From positions 124,001 through 188,000 of the forward strand of contig NZ_CAMPPE010000002.1 of NCBI RefSeq assembly GCF_946893725.1: a stretch of DNA of 64,000 nt, given 5' to 3'. Position numbers and translations under genes: made by a program. Numbering within the stretch: the first letter of the stretch is position 1; each line of letters starts with the position of its first letter. The notes beneath the pieces were generated by a model that made no database searches, had not been told where the DNA came from, and was given only the letters and a program-made list of their open reading frames with translations. Positions 27,308-36,598 of the stretch are shown piece by piece. The stretch is from Anaerococcus sp. Marseille-Q5996 (lineage in GTDB: Bacteria > Bacillota > Clostridia > Tissierellales > Peptoniphilaceae).

Positions 27308-27325
27308 TTTGTTGCGGTGTTTTTA
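27291..27325. terminator. bidirectional terminator between ntpD and rodA
   Basis: AAAACACCGCAA (27291-27302) pairs with TTGCGGTGTTTT (27312-27323), with A- and T-runs on either side. It serves the V-ATPase operon on the plus strand and rodA on the minus strand. Confidence 0.9.
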
Positions 27326-28494
27326 ATTTCTCTTTTCTTTGATGCTCTTAATTTATTTGGATCGATAAATTTTATAGTTTCATAGTCTAAAACATCATCG
27401 TCTTTGTAAGATTTTTGCATAGATGCTGATAAGGCAAGTCCTACCATCGATAAGCATATTAACTGGAAAGTACCCCCAGCTGATAAGAATGGAAGGGGAA
27501 TACCAGTTACTGGCATAAGGCCAATTGTCATACCTATATTTTCAAAAATATGGATAAAAAGCATGGCTGCAATACCAGTTACCATAAGAGAAATAAAGGT
27601 GTTGTTAGATTTTTTTGCTAACCTTGCTAATCTTAAAATTATAATTGTAAATAATAAGACTAAAAATACTGCACCTATAAATCCAAGTTCTTCAGCTAAA
27701 ACTGAAAAAATAAAGTCAGTCTCTTTTTCAGGAACATAACCATATTGAGATTGTGTCCCGTTTAAATATCCACGTCCATTTAACATGCCAGATCCAATTG
27801 CAATCATACCTTGTTGTTGTTGCCAGTTAGACCCAGAAGTGTCTCTTGTAGGATTTAAAAAGTTTTCTATTCTATCAGCCCTATAACCAGATAGATTTGT
27901 CAAAACCAAGTATCCAACAGTTAGTCCACCAACTGCAAAAAACAAAATCCATTTCCAAGATAAGCCTGCTACAAAGAGCATTGCAGCTATGAAAAACAAA
28001 TATACCATGGCAGTACCAAAGTCTGGTTGTAATAAAATTAAGACTACTGGAACTGCGACAAATACTAATGCTTGGATAAGTCTTTTTGGTTCATTGATTT
28101 CATATTTGTATCTATCAAGATAAGCTGCAAAAGCAAATATTAATCCTACTTTTACAAATTCAGATGGTTGAAAAGAAAAAGATCCAATATAAACCCAAGA
28201 TTTAGCACCCCATTCATCAAGGCCTCTACCAAATATAAGGGTAATAATTAAAAGTCCAAGACCAATTCCATAAATCCATCGATAAAATCTTTTTAGAACT
28301 TCTAAATCAATAGTACATAAAACAGCAATCAATAAAAAACCTAGAACAGTAGCTCCGATTTGAGTTTTTATTGCCTCAAAGTCTCCACCATAGGCTGAGT
28401 AGAGAATGACCAGCCCATAAATACTTAGGATTAGAGTTGCAAAAAGCAAAATCAAATCCAATTCTTTTAAATTTTTCTTCTTTATATTAAACAT
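27304..28494 (-). CDS. rodA: rod-shape peptidoglycan glycosyltransferase RodA (SEDS family)
   Basis: SEDS proteins polymerise lipid II together with a class B penicillin-binding protein. The protein has 396 residues and about ten membrane segments. The motif GRGYLNGTQSQYGYVPEKETDFIF and GMTIGLMPVTGIPLPFLSAGG favour RodA over FtsW, which usually has a different residue pattern before PE.HTDF. A ribosome site (GGAGTG) precedes the ATG. It is monocistronic and divergent from nth. Confidence 0.9.
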   Translation of the reverse strand: MFNIKKKNLKELDLILLFATLILSIYGLVILYSAYGGDFEAIKTQIGATVLGFLLIAVLCTIDLEVLKRFYRWIYGIGLGLLIITLIFGRGLDEWGAKSWVYIGSFSFQPSEFVKVGLIFAFAAYLDRYKYEINEPKRLIQALVFVAVPVVLILLQPDFGTAMVYLFFIAAMLFVAGLSWKWILFFAVGGLTVGYLVLTNLSGYRADRIENFLNPTRDTSGSNWQQQQGMIAIGSGMLNGRGYLNGTQSQYGYVPEKETDFIFSVLAEELGFIGAVFLVLLFTIIILRLARLAKKSNNTFISLMVTGIAAMLFIHIFENIGMTIGLMPVTGIPLPFLSAGGTFQLICLSMVGLALSASMQKSYKDDDVLDYETIKFIDPNKLRASKKREIKNTATN

Positions 28495-28520
28495 TAAATC
28501 ACTCCGTATCTAATGATTTA

Positions 28521-28534
28521 TTATACCATTTTAA
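28521..28534 (-). promoter_or_regulatory. candidate rodA promoter -10
   Basis: On the minus strand a TATAAT -10 hexamer lies about 30 bases upstream of the rodA start. The -35 is not distinct in this AT-rich spacer. Confidence 0.5.
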
Positions 28535-28607
28535 TTAAATATGATAAATAAAATAATAAAAAATAGTATAAAAATAGTATAGTAGTAGTAAAGGATAAGG
28601 TGATAAT

Positions 28608-29249
28608 ATTTTAAATAAAAATCAAATCCGAGAGGTATTAGACATTTTATCTAGGATGTATGAGGATCCAAACAAAAATCTTCTTAATTTTGAAACGCCA
28701 TTTGAAGCTTTGATAGCAACTATGCTTTCAGCCCAAAGTACAGATATAAGGGTAAATGCGGTCACATCTGAGCTTTTTAAAGTAGCAAATACACCAAAAG
28801 ATTTTGTGAATATGGATATAAAAGACTTAGAAAATTGGATAAAATCAATCGGTATTTATAAAAATAAAGCAAAAAATATAAAGGCAACAAGCCAGATATT
28901 GGTAGATGATTTTAACAGTGAGGTCCCAAAAGATAAGGCTGAATTAATAAAATTGCCAGGAGTTGGCAATAAAACAGCAAATGTTGTACTTGCTAATGCT
29001 TTTGATATTCCAGCCTTTGCAGTGGATACTCACGTTTTTAGAGTAGCAAACAGGATTGGGCTAGTTGATGCAAAAAACGTTAGTCAAACCGAGGCACAAC
29101 TTACAAAAAATGTGCCAGAAGATGAGTGGAATATAACCCATAAAAGACTAATTAGCCATGGTAGAGCAATTTGTAAAGCAAGAGGTCCACTTTGTGAAGA
29201 ATGTGATTTGAATAAGTTATGTTTATATTATAGGAGAGATAATGATTAA
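28608..29249 (+). CDS. nth: endonuclease III, probably with an ATT start codon
   Basis: This is a bifunctional DNA glycosylase/AP lyase for oxidised pyrimidines. The helix-hairpin-helix LPGVGNKTANVV with catalytic Lys, the VDTHVFRVANR catalytic Asp, and the C-x6-C-x2-C-x5-C cluster ending at the C-terminus are all present. The first ATG (28656) would remove the first 16 residues of the fold. The frame is open upstream to 28599 with no ATG, GTG or TTG, and the ATT at 28608 has AAGGTG seven bases before it, giving a normal 213-residue protein. I therefore favour the ATT start. Confidence 0.88.
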   Translation: MLNKNQIREVLDILSRMYEDPNKNLLNFETPFEALIATMLSAQSTDIRVNAVTSELFKVANTPKDFVNMDIKDLENWIKSIGIYKNKAKNIKATSQILVDDFNSEVPKDKAELIKLPGVGNKTANVVLANAFDIPAFAVDTHVFRVANRIGLVDAKNVSQTEAQLTKNVPEDEWNITHKRLISHGRAICKARGPLCEECDLNKLCLYYRRDND

Positions 29250-30093
29250 ACTTTTTGCAATTGATATGGATGGCACCCTTTTAAATACTAATCATGAGAT
29301 TAATCCATCATCAAAAGAAGCCATTAACCAATTAAATGCATCAGGAATAAAAACGGTTTTAACAAGTGGCAGATTAATGTCTTCCATTAAATTTGCTATA
29401 GAAGAACTTGGAGAAGACAATCCAATGGTGGCAAATAATGGAGCCTTAATTATGGCAAATGCTGATAAAATTTTAGGTCAACATCCGCTTGAAGATAGTC
29501 ACATTAAAGAATTAGTTAAGTTTTGTGAAGAACATAAATTTATCTATCATTTTTACGATGAAGATACTTTTTACTCTAACAGGCTAGATGAAGAGAGATT
29601 AGAGCATTTAAAAATTAATAATGATTATGGGCTAAATTATCAATGCAACATTTCTATTACAGAAAATCCATATAAGGATTTAAAGCAAAGAGGTAAACCA
29701 GCTTATAAGATTTTAATAGGATGTTTAAATAGCCATGCCTATGGTGAAGAAAAAGCGGTAAAAATTATCAAGGAAGCCTTTGAAGATAAGCTTTATGTCA
29801 CATCATCAGGTCCTGGTGCGATAGAAATAATGGAGCCTCATGTTAATAAGTGGGAAGGGGTAAAAGAACTTTCCGACTTTTTGGGTATAAAACTTGATGA
29901 AATTGCTGCAATTGGTGATTCTTACAACGATTTGCCAATGGTGGAAAATGCAAAAATAGGCTTTGCTATGGGAAATGCTAATGATACAGTAAAATCAGTT
30001 GCAGACTATGTGGTTGCTGATAATAACGGTAATGGCATAAAAGAAGCTGCAGAAATAATTTTAAATTTTAACAAGGAAAATCCAAGTGTTTAA
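29242..30093 (+). CDS. Cof-type HAD-superfamily phosphatase
   Basis: This 283-residue protein has the HAD motif I DMDGTLLNTN (nucleophile Asp8, acid Asp10), motif II LTSGR, and motif III/IV GDSYNDLPMVENAKIGFAMGNA. The long type IIB cap marks the Cof/YwpJ group, which usually dephosphorylates sugar or cofactor phosphates. The substrate is unknown. It overlaps nth and trmL by eight bases each. Confidence 0.9.
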   Translation: MIKLFAIDMDGTLLNTNHEINPSSKEAINQLNASGIKTVLTSGRLMSSIKFAIEELGEDNPMVANNGALIMANADKILGQHPLEDSHIKELVKFCEEHKFIYHFYDEDTFYSNRLDEERLEHLKINNDYGLNYQCNISITENPYKDLKQRGKPAYKILIGCLNSHAYGEEKAVKIIKEAFEDKLYVTSSGPGAIEIMEPHVNKWEGVKELSDFLGIKLDEIAAIGDSYNDLPMVENAKIGFAMGNANDTVKSVADYVVADNNGNGIKEAAEIILNFNKENPSV

Positions 30094-30544
30094 TATAGTT
30101 TTACTCGCGCCAGAATATCCTGGCAATGTTGGAAATATTGGTAGAACATGTGTCCTTACCGAGTCTCATTTGCATTTAGTAAGGCCTTTTAAATTCGATT
30201 TCTCAGATAAGGCCTTAAAAAAATCTGGAATAGACTATTGGGATAAGGTAAATCTAACTATCCATGATAGTATTGAGGAATTTTTGGACTTCATAATTGA
30301 TAAAAACTTTTATTTAGTTGAAACGGGTACAGATACAAAATACTCTGATGTTTCTTTTAAAGATGGTGATTTTTTGATATTTGGTAGGGAAAAAGAAGGG
30401 ATAGACTCGGATATTTTGGAGAAATTTAGAGAAAAAATAATCAGTATCCCCATGACAACAAAGATTGATAGGTCTTTAAATTTAGCCAATTCAGTAAATA
30501 TAGTTTTATACGAAGCCTTAAGGCAAAATAATTTTAATTTTTAG
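30086..30544 (+). CDS. trmL: tRNA (cytidine/uridine-34-2'-O)-methyltransferase TrmL
   Basis: This 152-residue SPOUT methyltransferase modifies the wobble ribose of leucine tRNAs. The N-terminal NIVLLAPEYPGNVGNIGRTC and the knot segments FGREKEGID and SLNLANSVNIVLYEALRQ are diagnostic. It overlaps the HAD gene and is followed nine bases later by trxB. Confidence 0.93.
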   Translation: MFNIVLLAPEYPGNVGNIGRTCVLTESHLHLVRPFKFDFSDKALKKSGIDYWDKVNLTIHDSIEEFLDFIIDKNFYLVETGTDTKYSDVSFKDGDFLIFGREKEGIDSDILEKFREKIISIPMTTKIDRSLNLANSVNIVLYEALRQNNFNF

Positions 30545-30552
30545 GAGAGAAT

Positions 30553-31482
30553 ATGTACGATATTATAATTTTAGGAGCTGGTCCAGCAGGACTTACAGCT
30601 GGGCTATATGCAGGTAGATCAAAGTTAAAAACACTCATAATTGAAAAAAATATACCAGGTGGACAAATTGCAACAACTGCATTTGTGGACAACTACCCTG
30701 GATCAATGGAAGATGCTACGGGTATGGGCTTATCAGATAGAATGTATGAGCAAGCCAAAGAATTTTGCGAATTTTTAACTACAAATGTAACTAGCGTTGA
30801 GCTAGAAGGAGAAGTTAAAAAAGTTCATACTGAAGATGGCAAAACATTGGAAGCCAAGGTAATTATTATTTCGACAGGTGCTAGCCAAAGAAAACTCGAT
30901 ATCCCAGGAGAAAGTGAATTTGCAAACATGGGTGTGTCATATTGTGCAACTTGTGATGGGCCATTTTATAATGGATTAGACATTTTTGTAGTTGGCGGTG
31001 GAGATAGTGCAGTAGAAGAGGCAATTTATCTTACAAAATTTGGTAAATCTGTAACCATTATTCACAGACGTGATGAATTTAGAGCAAGCCAAGTAGTTGT
31101 AGATAAGGCACGTGCTAATGAAAAAATAAAATTTGAACTAGATTCTGTAGTAAATGAAATCAGAGGAGATAAGGAAACAACCTCCCTTATTATAGAAAAT
31201 GTAAAAACTGGTGATAAAAAAGAGTTAAAAAGTGATAATAATGACCCAATAGGGGTATTTATATTTGTAGGATATATTCCACAAACAGATATATTCAAAG
31301 ATCAAATAGAAATGAATTATGGGTATATAGTTACTGATAGCGATATGAAAACAAATATCGAAGGAGTTTTTGCAGTAGGAGATAACCGTGAAAAGTCTGT
31401 AAGACAAATGGTCACTGCAGCTGGAGATGGTTGTATAGCCGCTGTTGTAGCAAATAGATACTTAGAAGGACAAGTCTGGTAA
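30553..31482 (+). CDS. trxB: thioredoxin reductase
   Basis: This NADPH-dependent flavoprotein has 309 residues. FAD motif GAGPAG is at 8-13, the redox-active CATC at 131-134, the NADPH motif GGGDSAVEE near 155-163, and the C-terminal GVFAVGDNREKSVRQMVTAAGDG. It has a good ribosome site (TAGGAGAG). It is the last gene of the nth cluster, and gapA has its own promoter behind it. Confidence 0.96.
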   Translation: MYDIIILGAGPAGLTAGLYAGRSKLKTLIIEKNIPGGQIATTAFVDNYPGSMEDATGMGLSDRMYEQAKEFCEFLTTNVTSVELEGEVKKVHTEDGKTLEAKVIIISTGASQRKLDIPGESEFANMGVSYCATCDGPFYNGLDIFVVGGGDSAVEEAIYLTKFGKSVTIIHRRDEFRASQVVVDKARANEKIKFELDSVVNEIRGDKETTSLIIENVKTGDKKELKSDNNDPIGVFIFVGYIPQTDIFKDQIEMNYGYIVTDSDMKTNIEGVFAVGDNREKSVRQMVTAAGDGCIAAVVANRYLEGQVW

Positions 31483-31486
31483 TCTA

Positions 31487-31553
31487 TTGACAATGTCTTA
31501 TAATTTAGTAAAATGTTATTGTAATAACTTTTAGGAAGAATAAGGAGGCAACA
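31487..31553 (+). promoter_or_regulatory. gapA promoter
   Basis: A consensus -35 TTGACA (31487-31492) and a -10 TAAAAT (31509-31514) are separated by 16 bases. They are followed by a strong ribosome site (AAGGAGG) before the gapA ATG. I see no operator or cggR-type regulator gene nearby. Confidence 0.75.
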
Positions 31554-32558
31554 ATGACAACTAAAGTAGCAATTAATGGATTCGGTAGAATCGGTCGTCT
31601 AACACTTAGAAGAATAGCAGAAGTAGAAGATGACATCCAAGTAGTAGCAATCAATGACCTTATTGATAAAGAAGGTCTAGCTTATGCTTTCAAATATGAT
31701 ACAGCACAAGGAAGATTTAACGGAGACTTTGAACAAACTGATGATGGTTTTAAAGTAAATGGTCAAGAAATCAAAATCTTTGCCGAAAGAAATCCAGAAG
31801 ACCTACCATGGGGAGATCTTGGAGTAGATGTTGTATTAGAATGTACAGGATTCTTTACAGAAAAAGAAAAAGCAGAAGCTCACTTAAAAGCTGGAGCTAA
31901 AAAAGTTCTAATTTCAGCACCAGGTAAGGGTGATATGAAAACTATCGTTTACGGTGTAAACCATGAAACTTTAGATGGTTCTGAAACAGTAGTATCAGCT
32001 GCAAGCTGTACAACAAACTGTTTAGCACCAATGGTAAATGTATTAAACAAAGAATTTGGTTTTGTTACAGGACAAATGTCAACAATCCACGCATATACAG
32101 CAACACAAGCTATCCAAGATACACCAGCTTCTAAAAAAGACCTTAGAGGTGGACGTGCAGCTGCTCAAAACACAATTCCAGCTTCAACAGGAGCTGCAAA
32201 GGCAGTTGGTAAAGTACTTCCAGAAGTTGAAGGTAAAATTGACGGTACAGCTTTAAGAGTACCAGTTATCACAGGTTCAATTACAGAACTTTACTCAGTT
32301 CTTGAGAAAAAAGTAACTGAAGAAGAAGTAAATGAAGCAATGAAAAAATACTCAAATGATGCATTTGCTTACGAAACAGAAGACATTGTTTCAAGCGACA
32401 TCATTGGTTACCCAGCAGGATCAGTACTTGACTCACAACTTACAAAGGTTGTAGAAAATGGGGACAACCAATTAGTAAAAACAGTTGCATGGTATGATAA
32501 CGAAGCAGGATACGTATCTAACTTAGTTAGAACATTAGATTATTTAGCTAAACTTTAA
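31554..32558 (+). CDS. gapA: glyceraldehyde-3-phosphate dehydrogenase
   Basis: This glycolytic NAD-dependent enzyme has 334 residues. The N-terminal NGFGRIGRL binds NAD and the catalytic motif is SCTTNC with Cys152. Codon use is strongly biased to a small set, as in highly expressed genes. It starts the gapA-pgk-tpiA-DUF6440-eno cluster and is followed by an intercistronic hairpin. Confidence 0.97.
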   Translation: MTTKVAINGFGRIGRLTLRRIAEVEDDIQVVAINDLIDKEGLAYAFKYDTAQGRFNGDFEQTDDGFKVNGQEIKIFAERNPEDLPWGDLGVDVVLECTGFFTEKEKAEAHLKAGAKKVLISAPGKGDMKTIVYGVNHETLDGSETVVSAASCTTNCLAPMVNVLNKEFGFVTGQMSTIHAYTATQAIQDTPASKKDLRGGRAAAQNTIPASTGAAKAVGKVLPEVEGKIDGTALRVPVITGSITELYSVLEKKVTEEEVNEAMKKYSNDAFAYETEDIVSSDIIGYPAGSVLDSQLTKVVENGDNQLVKTVAWYDNEAGYVSNLVRTLDYLAKL

Positions 32559-32597
32559 GAGATAGAAGGGGCAGGGATATTTATCTCTTGCCCTTTT
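32557..32597 (+). terminator. intercistronic hairpin(s) between gapA and pgk
   Basis: A stem from AAGGGGCAGGG (32566-32576) pairs, with some G-U pairs, with TCTTGCCCTT (32586-32595) and ends in TTTT, like a terminator. A competing stem, AAGAGATA (32557-32564) with TATCTCTT (32582-32589), shares its 3' arm region. Partial readthrough to pgk is likely because pgk has no obvious promoter of its own. Confidence 0.7.
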
Positions 32598-32613
32598 AAT
32601 TTTGGAGTGAATT

Positions 32614-33810
32614 ATGAACAAAAAAACATTAAAAGACTTAGATGTTAAGGGCAAAAAAGTTTTAGTTAGAGTAGACTTCAATGTTCCTTTATCAAAAGAA
32701 GATAGAAGCAAGATTGCAGATGACTCTAGAATTAGAGCAGCTCTTCCTACTATAGATTATTTATTAGAAAATGGTGCTAAAGTTATTTTAATAAGTCACT
32801 TGGGTAGACCAGGAGGAGAAGCAAACCAAGAATTTACACTAAAACCAGTTGCAAATTGGTTATCGGACCATTACGGCGAAAAATTTGAATTCATAGCTGC
32901 TGATGAAGTAGTGAACGAAGATGTTAAAGAAAAAGTAAATGAGCTTAAGGATGGCGAAATAGCACTTTTAGAAAATACAAGATTTGTAGCTGGTGAAACT
33001 AAAAATGATGAAGCCTTTGCAAAAGAATTAGCCTCTCTTGCTGACCTATATGTAAATGATGCTTTTGGTACTAGCCATAGAGCCCATGCTTCAAATGTAG
33101 GTGTTGCAAGTATTTTACCATCGGCGGTAGGACTTTTAATAGAAAAAGAAATAGATGTTATGGGAAAAGCTCTAGAAAATCCAGAACATCCATTTTTATC
33201 TATCCTTGGTGGAGCAAAAGTTTCTGATAAGATTGGTGTAATTGAAAATCTAATTACAAAAGTAGATACAATCCTTATCGGTGGGGGTATGGCTTACACA
33301 TTCCTAAAAGCGCAAGGCAAAGAAATAGGTAAATCATTACTAGAAGAAGATAAGATGGATCTTTCTTTAGAGTTACTTGAAAGAGCAAAAGAAAATAATG
33401 TAGAAATTCTATTGCCAGTAGATGTGGTAATTGCTGATGATATTGCACCAGGCGTTGAAACTGAGATTGTAGATATTGACAATATCCCAGCTGACAAAGA
33501 AGCTTTAGATATTGGTCCAAAAACAGCAGAAATTTATGCAGAAAAAATTAAAAATGCTAAGACAGTAGTTTGGAATGGACCAATGGGTGTATTTGAAATT
33601 AAAGAATTTTCAAATGGAACTAATAAAGTAGCCCATGCCCTAGCAGAAGCTGACGCAACTACTATTGTTGGTGGTGGTGACTCAGCCCTTGCAATAGAAA
33701 TGGCTGACTTAAAAGATAAAATCACCCATGTATCAACAGGTGGTGGGGCAAGCTTAGAATTTTTAGAAGGAAAAGACCTACCAGGTATTTCAGCAATTGA
33801 AGACAAATAA
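32614..33810 (+). CDS. pgk: phosphoglycerate kinase
   Basis: This 398-residue enzyme makes ATP from 1,3-bisphosphoglycerate. RVDFNVP near residue 20, SHLGRPGG, VNDAFGTSHRAHASN and the C-terminal GGGDSALAIE and STGGGASLEFLEG motifs are all present. The ribosome site is TTGGAGTG. It lies between gapA and tpiA. Confidence 0.97.
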   Translation: MNKKTLKDLDVKGKKVLVRVDFNVPLSKEDRSKIADDSRIRAALPTIDYLLENGAKVILISHLGRPGGEANQEFTLKPVANWLSDHYGEKFEFIAADEVVNEDVKEKVNELKDGEIALLENTRFVAGETKNDEAFAKELASLADLYVNDAFGTSHRAHASNVGVASILPSAVGLLIEKEIDVMGKALENPEHPFLSILGGAKVSDKIGVIENLITKVDTILIGGGMAYTFLKAQGKEIGKSLLEEDKMDLSLELLERAKENNVEILLPVDVVIADDIAPGVETEIVDIDNIPADKEALDIGPKTAEIYAEKIKNAKTVVWNGPMGVFEIKEFSNGTNKVAHALAEADATTIVGGGDSALAIEMADLKDKITHVSTGGGASLEFLEGKDLPGISAIEDK

Positions 33811-33819
33811 GGAGTTAAA

Positions 33820-34572
33820 ATGCGTAAACCAGTAATAGTTGGAAACTGGAAAATGAATATGACAGTAAGTGAAGCTAAAAATTTGCTTGCTGATTTAAAA
33901 GAAAAGCGATTAGATACTGAAGTAGAAGCAGGCGTTTGTACGCCAGCTATAGACCTACCAATAGCAGCTGAGATTTTAGAAGGAACCAATATTGGATTTG
34001 GTGGACAAAATATGTACTTTGAAGAATCTGGAGCATTTACTGGAGAAATATCTCCAACGATGTTAAAAGATGTTGGAGCAACATATGTTATCCTAGGCCA
34101 TTCTGAACGTCGTGATATCTTTGGTGAAGATGATAAATTAATCAATGAAAAATTATTATCAGCCTTTGACCATGACCTAACACCAATACTTTGTTGCGGG
34201 GAATCTTTAGAAGAAAGAGAAGCTAATAAGCAGGAAGAAAGAGTAAAAGCACAACTAGAAGCTGACCTTAAAGATATAAGCGAAAGTGATATTAAAAAAT
34301 TAATTATAGCTTACGAACCAATCTGGGCAATAGGTACTGGAAAAACAGCATCAGCTGATGATGCAGAAGCAATGTGTGCGTTCATTAGAAATCTAGTAGC
34401 TGAACTTTACTCAAAAGAAGCAGCTGAAGCAGTACGCATCCAATATGGTGGATCTGTAAAACCAGCGAATGTAAAAGAATTAATGGCAAAAGAAAACATA
34501 GATGGTGCCTTAGTAGGTGGAGCAAGCCTTAAAGCAGACGATTTTGAAGCTTTAGTAAATCATAGAGGTTAA
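33820..34572 (+). CDS. tpiA: triosephosphate isomerase
   Basis: This 250-residue TIM barrel has NWKMN near residue 8 (catalytic Lys), ILGHSERRD (catalytic His) and AYEPIWAIGTGKTAS (catalytic Glu). The phosphate-binding GGSVKP and GALVGGASL complete the site. The ribosome site GGAG lies before the ATG. It is followed two bases later by a small conserved gene. Confidence 0.97.
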   Translation: MRKPVIVGNWKMNMTVSEAKNLLADLKEKRLDTEVEAGVCTPAIDLPIAAEILEGTNIGFGGQNMYFEESGAFTGEISPTMLKDVGATYVILGHSERRDIFGEDDKLINEKLLSAFDHDLTPILCCGESLEEREANKQEERVKAQLEADLKDISESDIKKLIIAYEPIWAIGTGKTASADDAEAMCAFIRNLVAELYSKEAAEAVRIQYGGSVKPANVKELMAKENIDGALVGGASLKADDFEALVNHRG

Positions 34573-34574
34573 AT

Positions 34575-34796
34575 ATGGAGAAAGCAGATAAAAGATTTAT
34601 TGTAAAAATTGAAGATGAAAATATTTTATTTGCAACTTCATTATCTACAGTAGTAGATACACAGACAGGTGTAAATTATATTATTGCTTCTAGATCTAGT
34701 GAAGGGGTTGCCATTACTCCACTATTAGATAAATATGGTGAACTAGTAATATCTACTAAAGAAGAAATTGAAGAATTAATACACAATAATAAATAG
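34575..34796 (+). CDS. small DUF6440-like protein
   Basis: The function is unknown. The 73-residue protein has a VVDTQTGVNYII segment and a GVAITPLLDKYGELVI segment, matching my recollection of the DUF6440 pattern (D-x-x-T-G-V-N-Y ... L-L-D-x-x-G). There is no signal peptide or membrane segment. It starts two bases after tpiA and lies where phosphoglycerate mutase often sits, but it has no mutase motif. Confidence 0.7.
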   Translation: MEKADKRFIVKIEDENILFATSLSTVVDTQTGVNYIIASRSSEGVAITPLLDKYGELVISTKEEIEELIHNNK

Positions 34797-34849
34797 AGTT
34801 ATCTGTTCATAATGCTTATTAAAAAATACGAAAGATAATAAAAAGATAA

Positions 34850-36169
<1,320 letters not shown>

Positions 36170-36179
36170 TATAATAATT

Positions 36180-36207
36180 GCAGGGAAAATATTCCCTGCT
36201 TTTTTAT
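36180..36207 (+). terminator. terminator after eno
   Basis: GCAGGGAA (36180-36187) pairs perfectly with TTCCCTGC (36192-36199) around AATA, followed by a T-run. Confidence 0.92.
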
Positions 36208-36256
36208 TTACATATTTTTGGGTATCATAATATTAGCTTAATCTATAAACTAAAAA

Positions 36257-36285
36257 TTGCGAAAAGACATTTCCTGTGGTATCAT
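36257..36285 (+). promoter_or_regulatory. secG promoter
   Basis: A -35 TTGCGA (36257-36262) and -10 TATCAT (36280-36285) are spaced by 17 bases, ahead of the ribosome site GGAGGTG of secG. Confidence 0.6.
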
Positions 36286-36313
36286 ATAGAGTGATGAAAA
36301 TGGAGGTGTCTAG

Positions 36314-36541
36314 ATGGAAAATATCTTTGCAGTTATTCTAATGCTTGCATCACTAATTATAGTAGTGTCTGTAACAATGCAAGATCCAAAGACTGATGGA
36401 CTAGGAACACTAACTGGCCAAGAAACAAACGTATTTGGTAGAAGTGCTCATAGAACAAAGAATGAAATGTTAGATAAAGTTGTAATTGCTGGAGGAGTAT
36501 TACTTTTCTTAGGAAGTATCATAATGCTAGCAGTTATGTAA
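36314..36541 (+). CDS. secG: preprotein translocase subunit SecG
   Basis: This small membrane subunit of the SecYEG channel has 75 residues. It has two hydrophobic helices (about 4-22 and 54-74) and the conserved middle VTMQDPKTDGLGTLTG with an FGRSAHRT segment. It lies upstream of rnr and smpB, as in many Firmicutes, with a hairpin terminator between secG and rnr. Confidence 0.93.
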   Translation: MENIFAVILMLASLIIVVSVTMQDPKTDGLGTLTGQETNVFGRSAHRTKNEMLDKVVIAGGVLLFLGSIIMLAVM

Positions 36542-36582
36542 GGGGCTATAGATAGACTTAAGCTATCTAGCCTCTTTTTTTG
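36542..36582 (+). terminator. hairpin terminator between secG and rnr
   Basis: GGGGCTATAGATAG (36542-36555) pairs, with a bulge, with CTATCTAGCCTC (36563-36574), followed by T7. Confidence 0.8.
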
Positions 36583-36598
36583 TAGAAAAGGATAAGAT

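Noticed and set aside
33534-34145. A 203-residue minus-strand open frame opposite pgk and tpiA
   Set aside because: It spans two well-supported glycolytic genes on the other strand and has no recognisable motif.
34575-34796. Phosphoglycerate mutase between tpiA and eno
   Set aside because: The small gene has no mutase motif and is far too short; the mutase must lie elsewhere.
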